Shown piece by piece: positions 16,455 to 24,814 of a stretch of DNA of 27,500 nucleotides. Source of the DNA: Prorocentrum cordatum. Its lineage: Eukaryota; Sar; Dinophyceae; Prorocentrales; Prorocentraceae. Location of the stretch: NCBI GenBank assembly GCA_963575745.1, contig CAUYUJ010022404.1, positions 452,501 through 480,000 on the forward strand. Direction: 5' to 3'. The first letter of the stretch is position 1. Each line of letters opens with the position of its first letter. A program made the translations under genes and the position numbers. The notes under the pieces were generated by a model that saw only the letters and a list, made by a program, of their open reading frames with translations, was not told the origin of the DNA and ran no database searches.

Positions 16455-16558
16455 GCTGGCCCACGTCAGACAGCGCCGGGGGGCACGCGGGCTCCCGTGG
16501 AAAACAGACACCGAGCACTGCCACCAGGAGTACGCAGGATGGGCGTGCGATAGGCTGC

Positions 16559-16636
16559 AGTCCTCCTCGTCGTCCTCGTCCTCCTCCTCCTCCTCCTCCT
16601 CCTCCCTCCTCATTCTCCTCCTCATTCTCCTCCTAG
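16559..16636 (+). repeat. TCC microsatellite
   Basis: TCCTCG then TCC then CTCATTCTCC units. Confidence 0.9.
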
Positions 16637-16640
16637 TTCT

Positions 16641-17332
16641 CGCGGTACGCGATCCTACCCACCCACCCGCCCGCTCACAAACTTGTGCTCCCTTCGTACC
16701 ACCGCGGCACGGCCACGGAGCCTTCCCCTTCGCAAACCGTCGTGCCAGAAGCCCATCCTCCATGCCAAAGGTAGTGACACAAGCTCGCCGAATCCATTCG
16801 GAAGGCCGCGCAGGTTGATGATGCCACGCGCGCATCTCTACCAGTTTGATGAACCCATGCGCGCATTTCGAGCACGCTGGGCCAACTCATGTAAGCATAT
16901 TGACCATGGCGTTGATGGGGGTTCGCGCGCGCATAAACTCAAACTACGGTAAATAACCAAGTATCCCCTTGTTGTTCCAGGTGTTGTTGGAGACGGCGAT
17001 CTTGAATGCCTTTATGTAAAACAACTGTGGCTGAACAAGCTTGTCTCACGCGCGCGAGCTCGCACATATGTCTCACATTGCTTGTTGTTGTCTTGCAACT
17101 CACAACATACATGAAACCATGTCCTTCGCATCATGCTACTTGCAAACACCGGGCTGGGGGCGCAGGGGCGTCACACCGCATGGTGTTTAACATGGGCAAT
17201 ACGGGTAAAAACACATAAACCATATGAACACCCAGAAGATGCCGGGGCTGGATCTGGCTGGAACGGCTCATGGAAGATGGTGACCCCCTCAAGATGTTGT
17301 AACACGGATGTAGTTGTTTCTTTAGTGTTCTG
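16641..17332. other. Non-repetitive stretch, no gene recognised
   Basis: About 690 bp of mixed composition with no microsatellite or family member. The open frames are under 90 codons, resemble nothing known to me and have no supporting third-position bias. GCGCGC-type dinucleotide runs occur near 16830-16935 and 17050. Confidence 0.5.
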
Positions 17333-17334
17333 AG

Positions 17335-17430
17335 CGCTGTTCAGGGCCTTCTGTGTTTTGCTGGGCTTCTGGAGGCCTTGAGAGGCCTTTGGGGGTCTCT
17401 GGGAACCTTAATTGACCTCTGGGGGAGTAG
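17335..17430 (+). repeat. Degenerate CTTGGGGGCC-type repeat, small block
   Basis: GGGCTTCTGGAGGCCTTGAG, GGCCTTTGGGGGTCTCTGGG units, forward orientation. Confidence 0.5.
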
Positions 17431-17486
17431 GATCGGAAGCGCGGAGGCAGCGACGCCGTCTTCCTTGTCCTCGTCGACGCTCTCCC

Positions 17487-17672
17487 CCCCTCCTCCTCCT
17501 CCTCGTCCTCGTCCTCGTCCTCCTCCTCCTCCTCCTCCTCCTCCTCCTCCTCATCCCCCTCATCCCCTCCTCCTCCTCCTCCTCCTTCTCCTCCTCTGTC
17601 CCTCCATGGCGACCTCCTTCTCCTCCTCCTCCTCCTCCTCCTCCTCCTCCTCCTCCTCCTCCTCCTCCTCTC
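17487..17672 (+). repeat. TCC microsatellite
   Basis: TCC and TCG triplets with one interruption near 17600 (CCATGGCGACC). Confidence 0.95.
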
Positions 17673-17789
17673 AGTCCTCCTTTCGTGTACAGTTGGATTT
17701 GATTGGACAGGACACACGAGAGGACACAAGACCCTTCCGAGGGTCACGTTGCCATTGGAGTGTAAGAAGGCACGTGTCGCGAGGCACAG

Positions 17790-17860
17790 GACACACCACC
17801 ACCACCACCACCACAACCACGCACACACGCACGCACGCACGCACGCGCACCACCACCCAC
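17790..17860 (+). repeat. CAC and GCAC short tandem repeats
   Basis: ACC triplets, then CGCA/CGCAC tetramers, then CACCACC. Confidence 0.85.
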
Positions 17861-18089
17861 TAGTCCGCGGATAGAGAAAATCAGCGCCATGGTAAGGGAT
17901 GGGAGGGAGGGGTAGGACGTCAGATATGACGCGCGCGCGCACCTAGCTTGTCTCCTCCCCCTCCCCCTTCCACCTCCCCTCTTCCCTCCCCAGCTCCTTC
18001 ACCTTCCTTCACCTCTTGCTCCCGCTTCCTCCCTCGCCCCTCTCTCCCCTTCGCTTACTCCAAATCCTCATCCTCTGCCTCAAGCTCCT

Positions 18090-18171
18090 TCCACTCCTCC
18101 TCCTCCTCCTCCGCCTCCTCCTCCTCCTCCTCCGCCTCCTCTTCCGCCTCCTCCTCCTCCTCCTCGTCGTC
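18090..18171 (+). repeat. TCC/GCC microsatellite
   Basis: TCC with regular GCC variants, ending TCGTCGTCG. Confidence 0.9.
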
Positions 18172-18408
18172 GTCGGGGGGGGGAATCCTCACAGCACGGG
18201 GGGATGGCGCTGACAAAGAAATGCGAGAACGGGGATTTCGTCTTCCGCGCGCCACCGAACAACACAACAATTGCCGCGGGTGGAAACAAAAGACGAGATC
18301 ACGACCGCGTTGGCTGCGGTTGAGCGGCTGCGCCTCGCAAATGTGGGCCGCGGGGCTTCGGGAAGAGGCGCACGAGGAACGGGGCGAAGGTGGACGGGGT
18401 AGTGTTAT

Positions 18409-18593
18409 GTCGGGCGTGTCCCTCTACAGGGGGATTTTCGACGAAACATAAAAAATACCCCAAACATACCCCAAGAAGGCAACAAAAATACTCAAAAAAT
18501 AGTCCCCCGACGATTTTTGGACTACTTTTTGATTATGTTTGGGGTATTTCCTTTTTTTCGTTGAACATCCCCCTGCAGGGGGACAGACCCGAC
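18409..18593 (+). mobile_element. Family A element, copy A3 (best preserved)
   Basis: A 185-bp unit whose two halves are complementary over about 60 bp. Left GTCGGGCGTGTCCCTCTACA, then GGGGGATTTTCGACGAAACA, ATACCCCAAACATA; right TATGTTTGGGGTAT, TTTTTCGTTGAACATCCCCC, ending GGACAGACCCGAC. AATAGTCCCCCGACGATTTT lies near the middle. No coding capacity. Acceptor-like sequences, CCCCCTGCAG on the plus strand and CCCCCTGTAG on the minus, each lie 15 bp inside the termini. Confidence 0.85.
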
Positions 18594-18689
18594 TTGAGGG
18601 TAGTGGAGCAGGAGGGACGGGGGGCAGGAGCGAGGCGCAGCCATCGTGCTGACACTCAGGGATAAAACAGAGCTAAGATCGGGATAAAT

Positions 18690-18742
18690 CGCTCCAGAGC
18701 GTTCCGGAGCGCTCTCAGAGCGTTCCGGAACGCTCTGGAGCG
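18690..18742. repeat. Near-perfect 26-bp palindrome with 1-nt spacer
   Basis: Arms 18690-18715 and 18717-18742 pair at 25 of 26 (CGCTCCAGAGCGTTCCGGA, then AGCGCTCT). They are nested inside a second inverted repeat, GATCGGGATAA (18677-18687) and TTATCCCGATC (18795-18805). Confidence 0.8.
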
Positions 18743-18798
18743 GCCGCGGCGCCCAATACATCCTCCAAACCCGCCGATTCTCAGAGATTTCGAGTTAT

Positions 18799-19306
18799 CC
18801 CGATCCGATTTTGTCCCGATCTTCGTGTCGTTTTAGAGGTGGCCGAGAGCTCTGGTGGTCGACGCAACGAACCAACATCATGACGTCGGGGGGTTCGGCT
18901 GTGGGCCGGCCCCGATTGGCTGCTCGAGGACGCGGAGCCCCGACCTCCGCCGCCTGGGCTTCTCCCGCGCGGGGCCCCCGGAAGACCCCTCACCACACCC
19001 GTGTCTTCTGGCGGCGCTGGGACATACCCAGCGAGGGGGGCCCCCGGTGGCCGAGGCCTGGGGCAAAAAAAAGGCGCCACGGAAGTCTCGCGCCGCTCAA
19101 CGACCCGCGAAAGCAGCAGACCATCGCAGCCCTCCTCTCTGGGCTGAGGGGGGGGATCATACGCTGACCCCCTGGCCCCCGAGGTGCTGACAGCCGGGCC
19201 CCGCGCCCGGGTGCCCAGGGCCCGGGCAGGCTCTACTCAACTCCCTGACCTGGGGCAAAAAGGCCTGGGGCCCGATCCGATTTTGTCCCGATCTTCGCGT
19301 CGTTTT
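18799..19306 (+). repeat. 36-bp direct repeats, 436 bp apart
   Basis: CCCGATCCGATTTTGTCCCG then ATCTTCG-GTCGTTTT occurs at 18799-18834 and 19271-19306 with one difference. The spacer is GC-rich and has no trusted gene. It starts with family F copy 3. Confidence 0.75.
18838..18905 (+). repeat. Family F copy 3 (partial)
   Basis: GAGAGCTCTGGTGGTCGACG and ATGACGTCGGGGGGTT match the centre of copy 2 at 15727-15790. Confidence 0.5.
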
Positions 19307-19403
19307 CCAGGGAGCCCCTCCAGGGGACGCAGGGGGCGCTCCTGCCCCGTGCGAGCCCCTGCCTTCGAACCCGTTCCCCGACCCGGCCGCCCGAGGAGCG
19401 GCC

Positions 19404-19458
19404 CGAAAGGACGACGAGGACGACGACGACCACGACGACCACGACGACGAGGACGACC

Positions 19459-19499
<41 letters not shown>

Positions 19500-19506
19500 G
19501 AGGACC

Positions 19507-19541
<35 letters not shown>

Positions 19542-19578
19542 CGCGACGACCGCGACGACGACGACGACGACGACGACC

Positions 19579-19642
<64 letters not shown>

Positions 19643-19690
19643 TGACGACGACCGCGACGACCGCGACGACGACGACGACGACGACGACGA
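19404..19690 (+). repeat. GAC microsatellite, about 285 bp
   Basis: GAC with CGC and GAG variants; it encodes only Asp-, Arg- or Thr/Ser-runs. Confidence 0.95.
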
Positions 19691-20134
19691 TATCGAAGGG
19701 GCTGAGGACGACGTGGGGGAGAAAGGGCAGGGGATGCGGTGATAGGGGTTAGTGGGGTACGTAATCACGCGATGGGGGAGAGAGAGAGAGAGAGAGAGAT
19801 AGGATGAGGGGGGGCAAATGACGGTGAGGACGAGGGAGGAGGTTTCTGTTTTTGCGCTCCGCTCGGAATCCATCGAACGACGATGACCCGAGACGGCGAG
19901 AGGGCTCGAGAGGACGGAGACTGGGCCGCTGCGACCGACAACCAAACTGAGCGAATAGCAGGAAGGATGAGGATGACGAGGATGAGGAGGAAGAGAAGGG
20001 AGAGGATACCGATGAGGGGGGTGCAGGAAGTGGGCGAAGGAGGAGGGGGATCATGAGGAGGATGGAAGAACGGGCGAGGAACATGATGCTCGCGGAGGAG
20101 GAAGATGAGAGAGGTCAGAAGGACGAGGAGGAGA
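19691..20134. other. Purine-rich stretch, no gene seen
   Basis: G/A-rich on the plus strand, with an AG run at 19779-19800. No element ends recognised. Confidence 0.5.
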
Positions 20135-20140
20135 AACGTG

Positions 20141-20194
<54 letters not shown>

Positions 20195-20213
20195 TGCGTG
20201 CGCGCGCGTGCGT
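20135..20213 (+). repeat. GT then GTGC microsatellite
   Basis: GT dinucleotides followed by GCGT tetramers, ending GCGCGCGTGCG. Confidence 0.95.
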
Positions 20214-20446
20214 AAGCTTAGTGCTCGTGACGGTGCCGCCACATCGCCGCTGGAGGATCAATTGTGTGTGGGGAAGGAGGAGGATGAGGGGCGAGGGACG
20301 AGATGGAGGAGGTGGACGAGGGGGACGGGGTACAAAGAAGGATTACGAGAAGGGGCCAGAGGAAATGAAGGATGAGGGTAAGGACGAGCAGAACGAGGGA
20401 CGAATTGGGGACGGGAACGGGAGGAGCAGAAACAGTATGCCAATTC

Positions 20447-20764
20447 TCTCCTCCTCCTCCTCCTCCTCCTCCTCCTCCTCCTCCTCCTCCTCCTCCTCCT
20501 GTGTGGAGGGCCACGTAGACACCCACATGTAATCCCGCACCTCCCCTGGACTCCCTCAGAACCTCCCTTCCTCCTCCGCCTCCTCCTCCTCCTCCTTTTC
20601 CTGACAAGTTAAGCAAGCTTGGGTCAGCCAGGGCCACAGCGTTCGCCTCCTCCTGCTCCTCCTCCTCCTCCTCCGCCTCCTCCTCCCTCTCCTCCTCCTC
20701 CTCCTCCTCCTCCGCCTCCTCCCCCTCCTCCTCCTCCTCCTCCTCCTCCTCCTCCACTTCCTCC
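20447..20764 (+). repeat. Two TCC microsatellites
   Basis: TCC tracts at 20447-20500 and 20568-20764, separated by about 68 bp of ordinary sequence; a short non-TCC stretch (about 20596-20645) interrupts the second. Confidence 0.9.
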
Positions 20765-20925
20765 TTCCACTGGATCCCCCAGACCTCCCCAGGAGCACCC
20801 CGAGCCACACGAGTACGCCACCGAGAGAGCCACCCGGCTCTCCTCTCCCTCCCTCCCGCCGCTGCTCCCGGGGGAACCGACGACGGCACGCACGGCGCAA
20901 ACCTCCGGAGGCTCGCGCGGCATTC

Positions 20926-21088
20926 TGAAGGGGCCCTGGGACACACAAATAAATACACACGCACAAACAGATTCCCCACATTCTCCCATATTTTCGGGGT
21001 GTTTGTCTTCCCCCCCACTTCCCATATTTTCCCATATTTTCTAGGGGATCGCCGATGAATTGTGTCTGTGTGCTTCTTCCCCTCCTGA
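20926..21088 (+). repeat. Family E repeat, copy 2
   Basis: Starts TGAAGGGGCCCTGGGACAC, carries the tandem TTCCCATATTTTC pair, GGGATCGCCGATGAATTGTG and ends CCTCCTGACA. It aligns with copy 1 along its whole length by eye, with few gaps. Confidence 0.85.
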
Positions 21089-21198
21089 CATTCCTCGGGC
21101 GGGCGCTGGACCTCCCCCGCCCTGGGCGCGCGGAGCGCGCCGAGCCTGCGCCCGAGGCGCCGCCAGAGGGTGAAGCAGGGACCGACCGTCCCGGCATT

Positions 21199-21541
21199 CC
21201 TATAGGCCTACACTTTGCGAAATGCTTAAGAAATCATGGGTTAAGAAACTCAGAGTCTCAGAATTTGGATAAAAACTTAGAATTTCGATTGACATCTTCG
21301 GACTCACATTGAAACATTAAGAATCATCGAGACTCTGGCCGAAAACTTAAGTTTTCTTAAGCATCGCACAAGGTGTACCACGACATGTCGTTAGAACCCC
21401 AAGCTGTTCCAATAACAGAAGCAGCGTTCTTCGAACCTAAGCCCGATGTGGTAAAACAGGACAGTCCCAGCCAGAAATGTTCAGGAGCATTTCGTGGAAA
21501 GCACAAAAGGTTATGAGAACATTGTTTGGTAGGCCTATAGG
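21199..21541. mobile_element. AT-rich inverted-repeat insertion, possible TA-target MITE
   Basis: CCTATAGGCCTAC (21199-21211) and GTAGGCCTATAGG (21529-21541) are perfect 13-bp inverted termini. If the terminus is TAGGCCTAC, a TA lies on both outer sides, as with Tc1/mariner-type targets. The 343-bp interior is far more AT-rich than its flanks and holds an inner inverted pair with TGCTTAAGAAA (near 21222) and TTTTCTTAAGCAT (near 21352). No transposase. Confidence 0.6.
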
Positions 21542-21637
21542 CGAGCCGCGACGCTTCGCCACTGCTTGGAGAGGGTCCAACACCGACCCACGAACTCCGC
21601 GCGGCAACTTCGTGCAGTGACGACCCGGGCGCTGATT

Positions 21638-21712
21638 CTGAAGGAGAACAACAAGCGGCATAAACATAAACTTGTGGCGTTCCGCGCGGATTTCGAGGAT
21701 CTGTTGGCGCTC
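21638..21712 (-). mobile_element. Family C element, copy C4 (one end)
   Basis: CATAAACATAAACTTGTGGC then GTTCCGCGCGGATTTCGAGG matches the left half of C3. On the minus strand GTTGTTCTCCTTCAG ends at 21638, 37 bp beyond the core. A centre-like piece (CTGGGCGCGCGGAGCGCGCC, near 21122) on the far side of the 21199-21541 insertion may be its other half. Confidence 0.55.
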
Positions 21713-21732
21713 AACGCAACAGGTTCTTGCCG

Positions 21733-21890
21733 TTAAAGGGGCCCAAGGACACACAGATGCATACACACAAATCTCCAGATCTTCCCAGATCTGCGGGGTT
21801 TTCGTCTTCCCCCCACTTCCCATCTTTTTCCACATTTCCCTGGGCAGCGACGATCCATTGTGTCTCTGTGTGTGTTTTCCCCTCCTGAGC
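21733..21890 (+). repeat. Family E repeat, copy 3
   Basis: TTAAAGGGGCCCAAGGACAC, CATACACACAAAT, CGTCTTCCCCCCACTTCCCA, AGCGACGATCCATTGTGTCT, CCCCTCCTGAG. More diverged than copies 1 and 2; the two CATATTTTC units are degraded. Confidence 0.8.
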
Positions 21891-22004
21891 CGTGACGGCC
21901 CAGACGCTGACTTCCGACGCCGCGCGGACTGATCGACCTCCGAACGATCGGTGGCTCTCCGATCGCCCGATCCTTCCATGCCGGCTGGCCGCTGCTGGGC
22001 CACT

Positions 22005-22160
22005 GAGGAGGAGGAGGAGGAGGAGGAGGAGGAGGAGGAGGAGGAGGAGGAGGAGGAGGAGGAGGAGGAGGAGGAGTGAGGAGGAGGAGTGAGGAGGAGG
22101 AGGAGGAGGAGGAGGAGGAGGAGGAGGAGGACGACGACGAAGTGGAGGAGGAGGAGAAGG
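22005..22160 (+). repeat. GGA microsatellite
   Basis: A GGA tract with two TGA interruptions and a GACGACGACGA patch. GGCCACTG precedes it (21998-22005) and follows it (22159-22166). Confidence 0.95.
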
Positions 22161-22206
22161 CCACTGGCGGCGCTCCAGCCTCGAACCGCGCTGGGGTCGC
22201 CGCCGC

Positions 22207-22487
22207 GCCGGCACACCACGAGCAACCCTGCACGACACGACCAAACTTCGGCGGGCCCCTCCCTGTCTCGCCATCGCTCGGACGTCCATTCCCTTTGCTT
22301 TTATCGGTTTCGTGCGTGGTTTTTCCGCCGCATGATCAAGGATGCTCCTCGCTGGTCCTCGCCGAAGGAAAACACACGTCCGAGCGATGCCAACCGAAGG
22401 CGCCGCCAGGGGATCCCAGCGCTGGCACGGCACGAACAACACTGCACGAACGCCAAACTTCGACGGGCCCCTCCCTGTCGCTTACCA
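22207..22487 (+). repeat. Diverged direct duplication, about 67 bp
   Basis: GCCGGCAC...CCAAACTTCGGCGGGCCCCT (22207-22273) recurs as GCTGGCAC...CCAAACTTCGACGGGCCCCT (22421-22487), sharing CTGCACGA and CCCTCCCTGTC. Confidence 0.7.
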
Positions 22488-22640
22488 GCCTGGAACAAAT
22501 CCCTATCCCTATGCTGGGCACCTCCTCATCACGATGCCAATCTCAGGGATCCCCTTCTGTTTTGAGGGCGAGTCCCTAAGATTGTCGTCGCCTTTTGGCG
22601 TGTCAATCTTAGGGATAGGGATACGCTCGAGGCCGGTAAG
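22481..22640 (+). mobile_element. Family I inverted-repeat element
   Basis: The 33-bp termini match at 27 of 33: left CTTACCAGCCTGG... with ATCCCTATCCCTA (22499-22511), right TAGGGATAGGGAT (22610-22622) and ending GGCCGGTAAG. An inner perfect pair, TCCCTAAGATTG (22573-22584) and CAATCTTAGGGA (22604-22615), gives a second hairpin. The termini end in GTAAG pointing outward, a donor-like sequence. Confidence 0.65.
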
Positions 22641-22739
22641 TCGCACGGAGCGCGCCCGGCGCCGAAGGCGCCGCCAGGGGGCCCCAGCGCAGGTCCAGGA
22701 CATCCGCGCGGCCCGTCGGAGATCTGGTGCCGTTTTCAG
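22636..22739 (+). other. Candidate GT-AG intron containing a family C copy (C5)
   Basis: GTAAGT at 22636 is a consensus donor (preceded by GGCCG) and CCGTTTTCAG ends at 22739. The 104 nt between them are, in reverse complement, the central part of family C (GCGCGCCCGG, GGCGCCGCCAGGGGG, CCAGCGC, ATCCGCGCGG). The donor comes from the right end of family I. Expression is unknown. The proposed downstream exon, 22740-22811, ends at family A copy A4. Confidence 0.45.
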
Positions 22740-22811
22740 CTCCTCGACTGTTGTCCTTCGACCGCCGACGGCGGCGGCGGTGGCGGCGGCGGCGTCGGCG
22801 ATGACGACTAC

Positions 22812-22964
22812 GTCGGGCATGTCCCCCTCCGAGGGGATTTCCGGGGAGAAATGAAGAATACACCAAAAATGCACCAACACAGCCCACAAATGTTAACAAG
22901 ATCGTCCCCGGACTACTTTTGGTCCCTCTTGGAAGGACTCCTCCCGTAGAGGGACAGGGCCGAC
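22812..22964 (+). mobile_element. Family A element, copy A4
   Basis: A 153-bp unit: GTCGGGCATGTCCCCCTCCG at left; CTCCTCCCGTAGAGGGACAG then GGCCGAC at right. The outer TAC and GTA extend the symmetry. The interior is AT-rich (CACCAAAAATGCACCAACAC). Confidence 0.75.
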
Positions 22965-23132
22965 GTAAGACGACGACGGCGTCGGCACCACGTGGGCACC
23001 GCGGACACCCCCCCAGCCCCTCGCCCAGCTCTCGGCGCCGCCCAAGCCACCGGCGTCCTGGTATCCGCGGGTCCCCGCAGGGCGGAGGCGCTCTGGCGGC
23101 GCGCGAGGCGCCGTGCTGGCCCGCCGCCTATT
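22965..23132 (-). CDS. Possible minus-strand exon between elements A4 and C3
   Basis: On the minus strand CTTTTCTTCTTCTAG (ending 23133) is an acceptor-like sequence. The frame then reads IGGGPARRLARRQSASALRG and ADTRTPVAWAAPRAGRGAGG up to the end of element A4. Basic, Ala/Arg/Gly-rich; nothing recognised. High GC keeps other frames open too, so this is only a suggestion. Confidence 0.2.
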
Positions 23133-23336
23133 CTAGAAGAAGAAAAGACGCAATAAACATACACTTTTTGCGCTCCGCGCGGGTTTCTTGGATCCGCGCC
23201 TGGGCCCCCCCCAGCGGCGCCTCCAGCGCCGCGCCTGGCGCGCTCCGCGCGTCAGGGGGGGGGTCCATCGCGGATCCGAGAAATCCGCGCGGAGCGCCAA
23301 AAGTGTATGTTTATGTGGTTCTTCTCTTATTTTCAG
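23133..23336 (+). mobile_element. Family C palindromic element, copy C3 (best preserved)
   Basis: About 204 bp with arms complementary over about 60 bp: AATAAACATACACTTTTTGC then GCTCCGCGCGGGTTTCTTGG on the left; CCGAGAAATCCGCGCGGAGC then GCCAAAAGTGTATGTTTATG on the right. The centre contains GGCGCGCTCCGCGCG. Outward from each core, 36 and 37 bp away, lie TTCTTCTTCTAG on the minus strand (23133) and CTTCTCTTATTTTCAG on the plus strand (23336). Confidence 0.8.
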
Positions 23337-23730
23337 GACGCGGCGAGACTCGCCGATCTGTCGTTCGTTCAATGTTGTGTGTGCGCGCGCCCCACATGTT
23401 TGCACACAGGGCCCCCTTCCCTCCCGCCCCCATTTCTCCTGTCGTGCCCAAGTGGGCGCCGATGCGCCCCCCGCTGCCCCGACCGCGGCGGCTGGGAGCC
23501 AAGTCGCCGCTGACACACATATGTATACGTATAGGCATATGTAAATGTATATGTGTGTACCGTCGGGGCGTTGACCTAAGGAACCCTCAATAAGGAACGA
23601 GGCCCCTATTCCCACAAGTTCAACTTCGATGTGCCATCGAAAACCGAAGGAAAACCCAAGGCAAACTGTGAAGCAACCAAGGAACACGGAGCCCCTCCCC
23701 AACGAAAAGGGTTCCTGCTTCAGGGCCCCG
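23337..23730. other. Stretch with no supported gene
   Basis: Mixed composition with a CATATG/TATACGTATA-rich patch at 23515-23560. Short open frames on both strands; none recognised. Confidence 0.45.
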
Positions 23731-23766
23731 ACTGTATGTATATATATATATATATATATATATGAG
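23731..23766 (+). repeat. TA microsatellite
   Basis: About 30 bp of TA preceded by TGTATG and followed by GAGCGCATATATAG. Confidence 0.9.
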
Positions 23767-23947
23767 CGCATATATAGATAAATAAATGTATGTATACATG
23801 CATGGCGGATTCTCCCAACCCTGCACCCAAAACTGTTGCCATCTCTTGGGAGGTCGAAGCGTGCTTCCGCCGGCCTTCCGCCGTGGAAGAGACGGCACCT
23901 CTTTCGATCCTGGAAGGCAAGGCCCTCTCTGGAACGCCCCAAAGATG

Positions 23948-23953
<6 letters not shown>

Positions 23954-23979
<26 letters not shown>

Positions 23980-24020
23980 CTAGAACCATCGCGCGCGCTT
24001 CGCGCGCGCTCAAGTTCTAG
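23954..24020 (+). repeat. TA tract plus family D hairpin, copy 1
   Basis: A TA tract (to 23979) abuts a 41-bp hairpin (23980-24020). Outer arms CTAGAAC/GTTCTAG are perfect; inner arms GCGCGCGC/GCGCGCGC surround a TTC loop. It differs at 3 of 41 positions from 27165-27205, which also follows a TA tract. Confidence 0.8.
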
Positions 24021-24675
24021 CTAGGATAATCGTCATCGTCATCATCGCCATCCTCATCACCATCATATCCAGCGTCATCGTCAGCGGCATCGTCATCATC
24101 ACCATGACCATCACCATCATCACAATCGTCACCATCACCACCATCAGCAGCAACATCGTCATCACCATCGTCATCATCGCCATCGTCGTCATCATCGTCA
24201 ATATCGTCACCTGAATCATCAACATAATCATCCTCATCATCGCCATCGTCATCATTATCGTCGTCGTCGTTATCGTCGTCATCGTTATCGTCATCATCAT
24301 CGTCATCATCTTCATCATCCGCCCACTCCTGCATCACAAGCACCATAAACAGCATCGCCACCATTGTTATCAGCATCGGCGTTATCATCCTGTCCATCAG
24401 CAGCATCATCATAATGATCGTCAACATCACCATCCTCAACGGCATCACTGTCATCGTCATCATGATCGTCAGCATCACCGCCATCTTCATCATCATCATC
24501 AGCATCACTCACATCACGATCACCATCATCAACATCATCATCATCAGCATCATCATCATTCCCACTGTCAACATCATCATCATAATCTTCTTCCTCCTCC
24601 TCCTCCTCATCATCATCATCATCATCATCATCGTCGACTTCATGATAGTCGTCATCATCGTCATCATTTTGGTCA
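24021..24675 (+). repeat. CAT/ATC/GTC microsatellite, about 650 bp
   Basis: Degenerate triplets throughout. On the minus strand it gives Asp-rich or Met/Thr-rich frames, which I take as artefacts because all three frames stay open. Confidence 0.95.
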
Positions 24676-24814
24676 CCGTCGTCTCCGAAGCTCCCCCACA
24701 GAACTCGAGGATATCTCCGCAGCGTCTTGCATGCCGCGTGAGCAGTATTTGGGATTTAGGTTGTGGGCCTGAGGCCGCCCTGCATAATCATCATTGTCAT
24801 TATCACCAGCGTCT

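Noticed and set aside
22497-22622. Telomere-like TAGGGATAGGGAT
   Set aside because: Just two units in an inverted arrangement; explained as the termini of family I.
24017-24508. Asp-rich acidic protein on the minus strand
   Set aside because: Pure consequence of the CAT/GTC microsatellite; all frames are open and there is no non-repeat domain.
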